64,000 nt of DNA, taken from contig NZ_AP018254.1 in assembly GCF_002368395.1 (NCBI RefSeq), positions 1,550,001 through 1,614,000 of the forward strand, read 5' to 3'. Origin of the DNA: Calothrix sp. NIES-3974 (GTDB lineage: Bacteria; Cyanobacteriota; Cyanobacteriia; Cyanobacteriales; Nostocaceae). The stretch's first letter is position 1. Every line of letters begins with the position of its first letter. Of the stretch, positions 55,668-64,000 are shown piece after piece. Position numbers and translations under genes: made by a program. The notes under the pieces were generated by a model. The model did not search any database. It saw only the letters and a list, made by a program, of their open reading frames with translations, and had not been told where the DNA came from.

Positions 55668-56903
55668 ATGCACAAACAGATTTTTCGATTGGGTTTATCG
55701 CTGCTTTTAGTCTTGTGTGTCACCTTGGGAGCTTGGATTGAACCAGCACATGCTTTGACAGAGGAACAAAAGCTGGTAGCAGAGGTATGGCGAATTGTCA
55801 ATCGTACCTACCTCGATGATACGTTTAACCATCAAAACTGGGCAGCGATACGCCAGAAAATTCTGGAAAAGCCCCTCAAGAATCAGGAAAGTGCATACGT
55901 GGCGATTCAGAAGATGTTAAAGACTCTGGATGACCCCTTTACGCGGTTTTTGAATCCGGAGCAATATCGGAGTCTACAGGTTAATACATCCGGTGAACTA
56001 ACTGGGGTGGGATTACAAATTGGTTTAAATCCCCAAACAGGTAAACTAGAAGTTGTCGCTCCCATTCACGGTTCACCGGCTGAAAAAGCTGGTATTTTAT
56101 CCCGCGATCGCATTGTCAAAATTGAAGGTTTTGCCACCGATGAGTTAACCTTAGATGAAGCTGCGGCAAAAATGCGCGGTCCAATTGGTTCGACTGTCAC
56201 CTTGCGAATCGCACGGGAAGGTGAGGATGAGCGGGATGTACAATTAGTTCGCGATCGCATTGCTGTCAATCCTGTAATTGCTCAGTTGCAACCAGGTCAG
56301 GGTGGTAAATCCATCGGTTATATTCGTCTGACCCAATTTAACGCCAATGCACCAATGGAATTAGCCCATGCTATTTCTAATTTAGAGCAACAAGGTGCAG
56401 ATGCCTATATTCTCGATTTACGCAATAATCCCGGTGGACTTCTCCAAGCGGGGGTGGAAATTGCCCGACTATGGCTAGATTCCGGTACAATTGTCTACAC
56501 AGTCAACCGTCAGGGAATTCAAGGTAGTTTTGAAGCTTTTGGTCCAGCTTTAACGGATGATCCATTAGTTGTCTTGGTAAATCAAGGTACTGCGAGTGCA
56601 AGTGAAATTCTCGCTGGTGCTTTGAAGGAAAACGGACGCGCTCAATTAGTGGGTGAGAAAACCTTTGGTAAGGGTTTAATTCAGTCTTTATTTGAACTTT
56701 CCGACGGTTCCGGTTTAGCTGTGACAATCGCGAAATACGAAACACCCCTACACCACGACATCCATAAATTAGGTATCCAACCAGATAAGGAAGTGGGGTC
56801 AGGACTGCTAACACGGGAGCAAATCGCAACCGCAGATGACCCCCAATATCAAGCAGCAGTGGAAATGTTGACGAAAAACCGTGTGATGCTGGGTGCGGTT
56901 TAG
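55668..56903 (+). CDS. ctpA: C-terminal processing protease (D1 processing type)
   Basis: A 411-residue S41 serine protease with signal peptide (to about AHAL), PDZ domain (residues about 105-190) and protease core. The catalytic dyad is Ser310 in GTASASEI and Lys335 in KTFGKG, 25 residues apart as in known CtpA. It is closely similar to Synechocystis CtpA as I recall it (NHQNW, FTRFLNPEQY, LFELSDGSG, HHDIHKLGI), the enzyme maturing the photosystem II D1 protein in the lumen. ATG 55668. MITE-like elements sit upstream. Confidence 0.95.
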   Translation: MHKQIFRLGLSLLLVLCVTLGAWIEPAHALTEEQKLVAEVWRIVNRTYLDDTFNHQNWAAIRQKILEKPLKNQESAYVAIQKMLKTLDDPFTRFLNPEQYRSLQVNTSGELTGVGLQIGLNPQTGKLEVVAPIHGSPAEKAGILSRDRIVKIEGFATDELTLDEAAAKMRGPIGSTVTLRIAREGEDERDVQLVRDRIAVNPVIAQLQPGQGGKSIGYIRLTQFNANAPMELAHAISNLEQQGADAYILDLRNNPGGLLQAGVEIARLWLDSGTIVYTVNRQGIQGSFEAFGPALTDDPLVVLVNQGTASASEILAGALKENGRAQLVGEKTFGKGLIQSLFELSDGSGLAVTIAKYETPLHHDIHKLGIQPDKEVGSGLLTREQIATADDPQYQAAVEMLTKNRVMLGAV

Positions 56904-56929
56904 AATACCCCCGAGGAATGACCCGACGT

Positions 56930-56980
56930 ATGTAGAGACGACCCGACGTATGTAGAGACGACCCGTCGGGTCGTCTCTAC
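56930..56980. repeat. GTAGAGACGACCC palindromes
   Basis: Two and a half copies of the GTAGAGACGACCCG palindrome between the convergent ctpA and MBL genes, overlapping the last codon of the latter. Confidence 0.8.
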
Positions 56981-57636
56981 GCAATATCAATATCGATCAA
57001 TTTCTGGTAGGCGTTGTCGATAACCCGTTGTGAGCGTAGAAATCCGGTGTTTGCACCTGGACAAATATATTTTAATGTTGTTTCATTAAATTGCTGGCGT
57101 AATGCATGTAGGCTATTAATTTGTCGTCGCCAATGAAAGGTTTTGGCTGTTCGTATTGGTAATAGTTGACCGTTTGGGTCAGGGAGAAGATGTCTACCAC
57201 TAAACAATACTCCGCCCAATTCGCTGTAATATAAACAGGATGAGCCGGGGGTATGTCCGGGTGTCCAAATCACTTTAATTTGAGGGGTTAGAGTTAATTC
57301 GGAACCAAAAGTGGTGACTGGGATGTCTGGAAGTAGGTATGCTTCCTGCTCTTGGATGACCACCTCACAGGAAAGTTCCGCCTGTAGTTTAGCAGTTTGA
57401 GCGATCGCGCTACGATGGGTAATAAATAAGTACCTTATTCCTCCCTGGGACTGCAAAAAATTGAAAAGATTTACATCTAAAGCTGGACAGTCGATCAAGA
57501 TATTGCCTTCTTTTCCTACAATAAGGTAAGCTGTCCCTCCAAGTGTGTCCCGATTGGGAGGAAATGCAAAAATCGTATCTAACACCAGCCGTGGTGGCTT
57601 TTGTGTATGGGTCGGTTCTGAATTTAAAGGGCACAT
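56977..57636 (-). CDS. MBL-fold-like protein with degenerate metal site
   Basis: A 219-residue protein with metallo-beta-lactamase-fold layout: GGTAYLIVGKEGNILIDCPA, IKVIWTPGHTPGSSCLYYSE and GVLFSGRHLLPDPNGQ. The metal motif HxHxDH is replaced by THRSAIAQT (His74 alone remains), the bridging Asp position reads SGRH, and the final PGHG is PGAN. Activity as a classical metallohydrolase is unlikely. Cyanobacterial and plastid relatives often carry a THRDDVADH form; this copy has lost more. Convergent with ctpA. Confidence 0.8.
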   Translation of the reverse strand: MCPLNSEPTHTQKPPRLVLDTIFAFPPNRDTLGGTAYLIVGKEGNILIDCPALDVNLFNFLQSQGGIRYLFITHRSAIAQTAKLQAELSCEVVIQEQEAYLLPDIPVTTFGSELTLTPQIKVIWTPGHTPGSSCLYYSELGGVLFSGRHLLPDPNGQLLPIRTAKTFHWRRQINSLHALRQQFNETTLKYICPGANTGFLRSQRVIDNAYQKLIDIDIA

Positions 57637-57815
57637 GGGAGAAACTGAATCGGGTTAGTTAAAATTAAAGTATTGAGGGGCGAGGAAGTTGTGGAGTGGG
57701 ATTTTAAATTCCCAGGCTAAATGTCAGCGATAAATGTTGTTCGTGTTTTTGTATTTGTGGAGCTTGGCGACAATATTAAGTCCGAACGACATGATTTAAA
57801 ATTTGTGAAGATAAA

Positions 57816-59300
57816 ATGGAATTTTTGTTTCTCCTGATATTAAGTATATTTACTTATCTGCTGGTGCAGCGAACTGTAGGGCGAGTCACCAAAACCCCTG
57901 TTTGGTTATTATGGTTGGTTTTGATGTTGCCGTTGATTTTCTGGACTGTGATGGCCAGTGTGTATCAAACCAATCAGCTACCTCCTCGTGCTTTAGGTGT
58001 GATGCTCTGGTCATTAATTATTTGCCCCATTTTGTACTGGTTTTTGTTTCAGTTGGGACGGCGATCACTGTCTGATACACAGGTAGCATCACAGGCGATC
58101 GCATCGGGCACTGATGTTAATCCTACCCCAGAAACTTCGCCTCCGGTACGACCTATTAGCGCAGGAGAGGAAACTCAATTACGCAATTGTTTCCCCTGGT
58201 CGGTATTTTATTTGCAGGATATTGAGTACCGTCCCCAGGCAATTATTTGTCGCGGACAGTTACGTGGTCAACCCGATGCTGCATATCAACGTATACAGGA
58301 GAATGTGAGGGAACAATTTGGCGATCGCTTTGTGGTGATGTTGCAGGAAGATTTAAATGGCAAGCCTTTTTTCGCTTTAGTTCCCAATACCATACTGGCT
58401 AAATCCTATGGTGATAGCTCCCAAAAGTTAACAAATATACCTTTGGCTTTGGGTCTATTAGGTATCACCCTAATTACCACAGCTTTTGTGGGGTTAAGAT
58501 TTGCCAATGTGAGTGCGGAACAACTACAACGGAATCCTGATAATTGGTTATTGGGTTTACCCTACGCCATTTCCCTGATGGTGATTCTTGGTTGCCATGA
58601 AATGGGACACTATCTAACGGCAAAACGTTATCGGATTCGTTCCACTCTGCCCTATTTTATTCCCATTCCCTTTTTCCTGGGTACTTTTGGCGCTTTCATT
58701 CAAATGCGTAGTCCTTTCCCCAATCGTAAAGCGTTGTTTGATGTCAGCTTTGCTGGACCAATTGTTGGTTTGATAGCCACTTTACCATTTCTGATTTGGG
58801 GTTTATCCAATTCGCAAATTGTCACCTTGGGTGATAGATCACCAATTTTTGATTTTAATGCCTTTAATCCCAGAAATTCTCTACTGTTTGCCCTGATTGC
58901 CAAATCAGTGTGGGGGAACCAATTAGTCGCGGGTAACGGACTCAATCTCCATCCAGTGGCGATCGCCGGATTACTGGGATTAATTATTACAGCATTAAAT
59001 TTAATGCCCGTAGGTCAATTGGATGGGGGACACATTATCCACGCTATGTTTGGACAACGTAATGCAATTATTATTGGCCAAATCACGCGATTTTTATTAC
59101 TTTTACTGTCTTTAGTACAACGGGAGTATTTTATTTGGGCAATTATTCTGTTGTTTTTCCCCCTTTTGGATGAACCTGCACTCAATGATGTCACCGAACT
59201 GGATAATCGACGTGATACCTTGGGTTTACTGGCTATGGCGTTATTAATTGCGATTGTTCTACCCCTACCTACTCCTTTAGCGAGATTGTTAAATATTTAA
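57816..59300 (+). CDS. M50 site-2 protease family membrane protein
   Basis: A 494-residue intramembrane zinc metalloprotease of the cyanobacterial/plastid EGY-like type. N-terminal helices and a soluble region (residues about 85-200) precede the core. Zinc ligands are in HEMGH (His261, Glu262, His265) and the third in GQLDGGH (Asp403). It would cleave membrane-anchored factors in regulated proteolysis; substrates are unknown. ATG 57816 follows TGAAGATAAA. Confidence 0.9.
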   Translation: MEFLFLLILSIFTYLLVQRTVGRVTKTPVWLLWLVLMLPLIFWTVMASVYQTNQLPPRALGVMLWSLIICPILYWFLFQLGRRSLSDTQVASQAIASGTDVNPTPETSPPVRPISAGEETQLRNCFPWSVFYLQDIEYRPQAIICRGQLRGQPDAAYQRIQENVREQFGDRFVVMLQEDLNGKPFFALVPNTILAKSYGDSSQKLTNIPLALGLLGITLITTAFVGLRFANVSAEQLQRNPDNWLLGLPYAISLMVILGCHEMGHYLTAKRYRIRSTLPYFIPIPFFLGTFGAFIQMRSPFPNRKALFDVSFAGPIVGLIATLPFLIWGLSNSQIVTLGDRSPIFDFNAFNPRNSLLFALIAKSVWGNQLVAGNGLNLHPVAIAGLLGLIITALNLMPVGQLDGGHIIHAMFGQRNAIIIGQITRFLLLLLSLVQREYFIWAIILLFFPLLDEPALNDVTELDNRRDTLGLLAMALLIAIVLPLPTPLARLLNI

Positions 59301-59339
59301 GAGAAGTCAGGTTTTTAGCTGAAGTATTTGCAGAAAAAA

Positions 59340-59424
59340 TATTTGGCAATGCATCTAGAATCTGAGACGCGATATATTTGGCAATACATCTAGAATCTGA
59401 GACGCAATATATTGCGTCTCTACG
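59340..59424. repeat. duplicated GAGACGCGATATAT palindrome half-sites
   Basis: A segment ATATTTGGCAATACATCTAGAATCTGAGACGC present twice in tandem (about 59338-59365 and 59370-59408), then ATATATTGCGTCTCTACG, between convergent genes. Confidence 0.7.
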
Positions 59425-59956
59425 TCGATTCTGCTACCTGCGATCGCGTTTTTGGTGGTACTCCCATGCGAATTTCTGAGGTAAATGCTGTATTCATCAC
59501 CCTATTTGCATGTTTGAGGGTGCTTACCCGCATCCGCAAGTTATCACTGGCAAACCATAATCTTTCTTCAGAGACGATTTGCTCTGCTGTCAAGGTTAAT
59601 GTTAAAGCTTGATCTTCACCTAATTTATACTCACCGATTTGGGATTGATTGCTAAATAGGATTTTTCCCGCATTCACTAGATCCAAAGTCGGAACAGCAA
59701 CCATAATCATGGAGCCAACATTTTTTTGATTGAGTCGGGTTGTATCGTTCCATGTTAGTTTCAACGCCAACAAACCCTGACTTGGTTGGATATTATGGGT
59801 TTCACATAAACTCAACACCTCAGCATGAGCACCATCCAAGCGATCAATCACAATTTCTGATTTTGACTCGATGGACTTTTGAGTTGTTAATTCATGTTTG
59901 GTTCGGTGAGCAAACCATTTACCTGTACTCAAGTCAAAGAATTTTTCAATATTCAT
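59420..59956 (-). CDS. cpcS: CpcS/CpeS-type phycobiliprotein lyase
   Basis: A 178-residue lyase of the CpcS/U (lipocalin-fold) family, which attaches phycocyanobilin to Cys84-type sites of phycobiliproteins. MNIEKFFDLSTGKWFAHRT is the family start, and the C-terminal block RMRVSTLKHANRVMNTAFTS followed by EIRMG carries the typical end. ATG 59956 was chosen; an in-frame upstream start at 59989 adds 11 atypical residues. The upstream HEAT-repeat gene is on the same strand. The exact bilin site specificity cannot be assigned. Confidence 0.82.
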   Translation of the reverse strand: MNIEKFFDLSTGKWFAHRTKHELTTQKSIESKSEIVIDRLDGAHAEVLSLCETHNIQPSQGLLALKLTWNDTTRLNQKNVGSMIMVAVPTLDLVNAGKILFSNQSQIGEYKLGEDQALTLTLTAEQIVSEERLWFASDNLRMRVSTLKHANRVMNTAFTSEIRMGVPPKTRSQVAEST

Positions 59957-60002
59957 ATTTTTAATCAGTCGTTTTTCAAAAATTACCATATTTTTTGGGC
60001 AG

Positions 60003-60068
60003 TAGAGACGACCCGTCGGGTCGTCTCTACAACGTCGGGTCGTCTCTACAACGTCGGGTCGTCTCTAC
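60003..60068. repeat. GTAGAGACGACCC palindrome with two extra half-copies
   Basis: One full palindrome followed by two ACGTCGGGTCGTCTCTAC half-copies in tandem, in the leader of the lyase gene. Confidence 0.85.
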
Positions 60069-60090
60069 GGGAAATCGGGGAATAGTTTCC

Positions 60091-60777
60091 CTATTCCTCC
60101 ACCTGATACCCGGAATCAGCTAGTCGCTGTAGGGAGATGCGAGCGGATTCGGACACGTGGTGATGGCTATCTTTAGCAAGAAATTTCAGTGCAGAGACAC
60201 TTTTCGGTGTCGGTAAATTACCTAATGCTTCGGCTAATCTTTGTCTGACTAACCAATCCTCCGACTGCGCAAACCTTAAAATTGCGTCCACAGAACTCAA
60301 ATCGCGAATTTCCCCTAAAGCAGCGATCGCAGCTTGTTGAATTACGACTTCGCTGCTATCTAAGGCACTCAATAGGGCTTCACGGGCACGAGGGTCTTTA
60401 ATATTACCTAAAGCGACTGCGGCACTAAACCGGACTAACCAGCTTGTATCCTCGTAAAATGCTCGGTTCAAGACTTCAAAGGCACGGTTATCCTCCAAGT
60501 ATCCTAAAGCACCTGCTGCATCCGCACGAATACTATAATCAGGGTCTGATTCCAGGATATTGACGAGAATCGGATAGGATTCATTGGTTTGCTTGATTCC
60601 CAGAGCAAATACTGCCATTGCTCGGATTTGCAGGGATTCGTCGTACAGTACCTTCTTGATTAAAGGTAAAGCATCTTCAGCCGGGACATCTCGCAATGCA
60701 GCCAAAGCCACCATGCGATCGCGCAGATTGGGGCTTTCTAGTTGGGTGGAAAGTTCTTCTAAGCTGGGAATTGCCAT
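60091..60777 (-). CDS. HEAT-repeat protein, NblB/CpcE-like
   Basis: A 228-residue protein of about six HEAT-type repeats (LRDRMVALAALRDVPAEDAL; YSIRADAAGALGYLEDNRAF; SWLVRFSAAVALGNIKDPRA). Such proteins in cyanobacteria include phycobilin lyases of the E/F type and NblB, which acts in phycobilisome degradation. The neighbour downstream on the same strand is a CpcS-type lyase, which supports a phycobiliprotein role. NblB versus lyase subunit versus general scaffold cannot be resolved here. Confidence 0.75.
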   Translation of the reverse strand: MAIPSLEELSTQLESPNLRDRMVALAALRDVPAEDALPLIKKVLYDESLQIRAMAVFALGIKQTNESYPILVNILESDPDYSIRADAAGALGYLEDNRAFEVLNRAFYEDTSWLVRFSAAVALGNIKDPRAREALLSALDSSEVVIQQAAIAALGEIRDLSSVDAILRFAQSEDWLVRQRLAEALGNLPTPKSVSALKFLAKDSHHHVSESARISLQRLADSGYQVEE

Positions 60778-60879
60778 TCGGTTTTCAGTGCATTTGGAAT
60801 TCGCATTTTCATATATCTACATCTTAAGTCCTCTGGCGATTTTAGTGGCACTGTTTACCAAGGGAGGAAAGCCGAATAT

Positions 60880-61473
60880 TTAATCAAGTCGTTGGAATAT
60901 CCCTAAATGCTCTTCCCCTCGACGTTGGGGGATGGAGTTGGTGACGGGTTCAAAACTGAGAATGCGAAAATCGATGGTGAATAGGGTTTGAATTTCTGCT
61001 GGTGTAGAACCAAATGGGGGACCACCCGGACGATTGTGGGTAAAGAATAACCCGATTAATTTTCCTTGGGGTTTTAAGATTGATTTCACTACCTTGACAT
61101 ACTCACCCCGTTGTGGGGGTAAAATGGCACAAAAACAAGTATGTTCGACGACGTAATCAAAGTAATTGCTAAATTCTCCGGGTAAATCAAAAATATCACG
61201 TTGTTGGAATTGGGCTTGATTTTGATGAGTCTGAGCAAGATGAACTGCTGACTCGATAGCTGTTTCGGCAAAATCAAAGCCAATCACCTCAAAACCAAAT
61301 TCTGCAAACAACAAAGCATCATAACCACGACCACAACCCAACACCGCAACCTTCCCAGGTGCAGGTCGTTGATCCGATTGCAGCAAACTGGTAAATGGAG
61401 GTGCTGCTTGACCGATGTCCCACCCGGTTTTTCCCTCTAAATAGCGTTGATTCCAGTCTTTTGAGTCTAGCAT
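60880..61473 (-). CDS. TPMT-like thiol/halide methyltransferase
   Basis: A 197-residue SAM-dependent methyltransferase of the thiopurine/thiol/halide group. WNQRYLEGKTGWDIGQAAPP is the typical N-terminus, motif I is VAVLGCGRGYDALLFAEFGF, and FDYVVEHTCFCAILPPQRGE is the family's signature around motif IV. Relatives methylate iodide, thiocyanate or thiols. ATG 61473 preferred over TTG 61476. Confidence 0.85.
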   Translation of the reverse strand: MLDSKDWNQRYLEGKTGWDIGQAAPPFTSLLQSDQRPAPGKVAVLGCGRGYDALLFAEFGFEVIGFDFAETAIESAVHLAQTHQNQAQFQQRDIFDLPGEFSNYFDYVVEHTCFCAILPPQRGEYVKVVKSILKPQGKLIGLFFTHNRPGGPPFGSTPAEIQTLFTIDFRILSFEPVTNSIPQRRGEEHLGIFQRLD

Positions 61474-61570
61474 CAAATAATTCGTAATTTGTAATTCATA
61501 ATTTGTAATGCTTTTTTCCTGGGGAATGGGAGGCTAACGAAATACTCCCTCCATGACAATTACTCACTTC

Positions 61571-63019
61571 TCAACCTGTTTTCTTTTGTGCCAATTTCAT
61601 CATGATTTCTGCGTGCATTTCCCTAGTGATTGGGTAAAAGTAGGTTAACACGCAACCAGCGATTAGGAGGATAACTGGAATCGGACCAACAACGGTACGA
61701 ATTGCTTGCAGGGCTGATTCTGGCTGAACAGGTATGGTGGGACTTCCGGGGATTCTTTCCTGGAATCCAGATGCTTCTAGGACTAAACCGACTAGAAATA
61801 AACCGAAGGCTAAACCAAATTTTTGTAACAGTACCATAAATCCGTAAAAAATGCCCTCCCTTCGTTGTCCGGTTTGCAACTCATCTAATTCAATTATGTC
61901 AGGCATCATTGACCAGGGTACTAAATAGGCTGTGGATACACCTGCACCGGCTAATACGGCTAATACATACATGAAACCAATTTGTCCTGGTCGTAAAAAA
62001 TATAACCCAACTGCGGCAATCATCCACAGCATCATCCCTAGAAAATAAACGATTTTTTTGCCAACTTTTTGACTGAAAATTCCCCAGATAAATAACATGC
62101 ATAGGGCTGTTCCCTGTACCCCAATTAGTACCGTTGGGACATCGGCTTCCCGTAGTTCCATGCAGTTGACGATAAAATAGGGTAGGATACTGGCGGTAAT
62201 TTGTAATGCTAACCAGGAAAATAGGTAAATACCAATCACAAATAAAAAAGGACGATTGCGAAAGGCGATTTTAAATTGATCGATGATGGGAATTTCCGCC
62301 GTTGTATCATGATTTTGGGTGCGTTGAGCTTCAAAAGCCAAAATGCGATCGCGGGTTCCATACACGCACCAAAGTAGGGAGAGGGTGGCAATTATTCCAC
62401 ACACCACCGCTAAAATAACATACTGGGATTGGCGATTGGCAATTAGGCTGAAAATTACCTGTGCCAATATCAGGGAAACAATGCTACCACCAATGGAAAA
62501 GGCAAACCGAAAGCTATTTAAGCTAGTACGCTCGTCATAATCCTGGGTCAATTCCGGTGTCATCGCTGTATAGGGTAAATTGACAACGGTATAAAATACC
62601 TGGGAAATCAATCCAATCACAATATAGTACATAAATAAACCCCAAATATTGATCTTGGGATTGGTACTAAATTGCGGTACAATCCATTGCAATACGAATG
62701 TAATTCCAAAGGGAACTGCTCCATACAACAACCACGGTAAACGTCGTCCCCATCGTTTTGATTGGGTTCTATCCGTAAGTACACCCACCATTGGATCATT
62801 GACCGCATCCCAAATTTTCCCCACCATCAAAATGCTACCAGCTAAAGCCGGAGGGATTCCCGCCACATTGGTAAAAAAAACCATTAAAAAGAAACTGGAA
62901 ATATTCGCAGTCATGGCTGGTCCTAAATCCCCTGCACCATAGGCTAACTTTAACCAAAAACTGAGTTTATCCCTTGTGTTGACACCCTGTTGATGAATAT
63001 CTGATGGTAAATCATTCAT
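61571..63019 (-). CDS. GPH-family sugar:cation symporter (MFS)
   Basis: A 482-residue membrane protein with about 12 helices of the glycoside-pentoside-hexuronide group. MVGKIWDAVNDPMVGVLTDR, TQSKRWGRRLPWLLYGAVPF and YLVPWSMMPDIIELDELQTG are family landmarks. It would import or export a sugar with a cation; substrate unknown. ATG 63019. Divergent from the phosphoribosyltransferase gene 67 bases away, so promoters overlap. Confidence 0.9.
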   Translation of the reverse strand: MNDLPSDIHQQGVNTRDKLSFWLKLAYGAGDLGPAMTANISSFFLMVFFTNVAGIPPALAGSILMVGKIWDAVNDPMVGVLTDRTQSKRWGRRLPWLLYGAVPFGITFVLQWIVPQFSTNPKINIWGLFMYYIVIGLISQVFYTVVNLPYTAMTPELTQDYDERTSLNSFRFAFSIGGSIVSLILAQVIFSLIANRQSQYVILAVVCGIIATLSLLWCVYGTRDRILAFEAQRTQNHDTTAEIPIIDQFKIAFRNRPFLFVIGIYLFSWLALQITASILPYFIVNCMELREADVPTVLIGVQGTALCMLFIWGIFSQKVGKKIVYFLGMMLWMIAAVGLYFLRPGQIGFMYVLAVLAGAGVSTAYLVPWSMMPDIIELDELQTGQRREGIFYGFMVLLQKFGLAFGLFLVGLVLEASGFQERIPGSPTIPVQPESALQAIRTVVGPIPVILLIAGCVLTYFYPITREMHAEIMMKLAQKKTG

Positions 63020-63086
63020 ACTACTTCAAGCTCAGATACAATAATAACTTTGGTACTCACGCTTACTACCCATCAAACAATCCGCT

Positions 63087-63650
63087 ATGGCAGACCTATA
63101 CGTTTCTTGGTCAGATTATCATCAAAAAATTGAAAAGTTGGCCGCTCGGATTTACGCATCTGGGTGGCAATTCAACCAAATTGTCTGTCTTGCACGGGGG
63201 GGACTGCGGATTGGCGATATTCTCTCGCGTATTTACCACCAGCCCTTGGCAATTCTCGCTACATCATCTTACAGTGGTGCAGGCAAGCAAGAAAGAGGTA
63301 ATTTAAAATTCGCCAAACATCTGACCATGACATCGACTCATCTCGGCTCAAAAATTCTCCTAGTAGATGATTTAGTCGATTCTGGTATCACTCTCCAAGA
63401 AACCATCCCCTGGTTACATCAGTATAGCGAATCCCCGATTGAAGATATTCGTTCTGCTGTTATTTGGTATAAATCTTGTTCCGTAATTGAACCAGATTAC
63501 TATGTGGATTATTTACATGATAATCCGTGGATTCATCAACCTTTTGAACCCTATGAAATGACTAATCCGGCCGATTTAGCCGCCAAATACGCCCTGGATG
63601 ACAATTTAGAAATGGCGCGATCGCAGTACGAAGTCAGCCGTAATTACTGA
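63087..63650 (+). CDS. phosphoribosyltransferase-domain protein
   Basis: A 187-residue type I PRTase. The PRPP loop is KILLVDDLVDSGITLQETIP, with CLARGGLRIGDILSRI as the pyrophosphate loop. A C-terminal YYVDYLHDNPWIHQPFEPYE is typical of the hypoxanthine/xanthine PRTase-like (Gpt-related) group. Nucleobase specificity cannot be set from motifs. ATG 63087. Confidence 0.88.
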   Translation: MADLYVSWSDYHQKIEKLAARIYASGWQFNQIVCLARGGLRIGDILSRIYHQPLAILATSSYSGAGKQERGNLKFAKHLTMTSTHLGSKILLVDDLVDSGITLQETIPWLHQYSESPIEDIRSAVIWYKSCSVIEPDYYVDYLHDNPWIHQPFEPYEMTNPADLAAKYALDDNLEMARSQYEVSRNY

Positions 63651-64000
63651 TAATACTAGGTACTGCCCTACCGTCATTTTTTTGCACAGTACATGAGAAT
63701 TGTTCTGCCAAAGATTAAGTCTTGTAACGAAAATGATGGCAACATGATGTCAACACGTAGAGACGCGATACATCGCGTCTCTGATAAATACATCGCGTCT
63801 CTATAAGAGGTTTTAAACATCCAACACATCAATTTCATAGGTCAAATCATTCCCCCATGTAGTTTAGACACAATATCCTGTAGAGACGACCCAACGATTC
63901 CTCTCTACCCCTGATGGCATTACGCAACAGAATCCCAGACAAATACACCTGTATTGTTTTATATTCATTTATCCCCAGCAAACCCCGAAATATTACAGAT
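63651..64000. other. right edge with palindromic repeats
   Basis: 350 bases containing GTAGAGACGCGATACATCGC palindromes (63757-63803, with a second half-copy) and a partial GTAGAGACGACCCAACG at about 63881. No gene is supported. Confidence 0.6.

Overview
The window is about 64 kb of a low-GC chromosome from a filamentous, heterocyst-forming cyanobacterium (Nostocales). The lineage is read from photosystem I genes (psaF, psaJ, psaL), a phycobiliprotein lyase, ctpA, many HIP1 octamers (GCGATCGC), heptanucleotide STRR arrays, an XisI-family gene, and a hetZ/patU-like pair in the order amiC - murI - sds - hetZ - patU. From memory, that order matches the region of the model strain Nostoc PCC 7120 where hetZ lies. 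No rRNA, prophage, CRISPR-Cas locus or complete insertion sequence was seen.

Layout. 0.5-9 kb: a lectin/FG-GAP exoprotein, an oligopeptide-binding lipoprotein, a small methyltransferase, Dps, CsbD and gatB. 9.2-9.65 kb: three tandem promoter-hairpin-oligoT units predicted to encode near-identical ~50-nt RNAs, each preceded by a HetR-type inverted repeat (two good, one half-degenerate). 9.67-10.75 kb: two MITE-like elements (one with perfect 15-bp inverted ends and a 10-bp target duplication), tRNA-Tyr, tRNA-Thr, a 53-bp tandem duplication and tRNA-Pro. 11-15 kb: GNAT, an ACT-like protein, an alpha/beta hydrolase, tsaD. 15.8-17.5 kb: psaF-psaJ-psaL. 17.9-22.2 kb: gmk, remA-like, a transglutaminase-like membrane protein lacking its catalytic Cys and His. 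22.7-31.5 kb: patU, hetZ, a conserved gene, sds, a possible small membrane protein, murI, amiC. 32-42.6 kb: sugar-binding lipoprotein, ROK kinase, TolC, TPR protein, response regulator, gyrA/parC-like gene. 43-49.5 kb: two paralogous GT4 glycosyltransferases flanking an orphan xisI, then an amylo-alpha-1,6-glucosidase. 49.6-53.2 kb: DUF2973/DUF2605 pair, GNAT, an antitoxin whose PIN toxin is truncated by a repeat, and a BASS transporter frameshifted by a perfect 17-bp tandem duplication. 53.4-63.7 kb: histidine phosphatase, glk, ctpA, degenerate MBL protein, M50 protease, CpcS-type lyase, HEAT-repeat protein, TPMT-like methyltransferase, GPH sugar symporter, phosphoribosyltransferase.

Themes. 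Housekeeping genes are set among long intergenic spacers full of MITE-like and palindromic repeats. Heterocyst-related content (HetR-boxed RNA array, hetZ-patU, amiC, TolC) is spread over the first 37 kb. Carbohydrate genes (two sugar kinases, sugar-binding lipoprotein, debranching enzyme, glycosyltransferases, GPH symporter) recur. The most novel item is the RNA array at 9.2-9.65 kb: repeated short RNAs under sites resembling the HetR operator, next to gatB and tRNA genes. All calls come from reading the sequence; no database search was possible.
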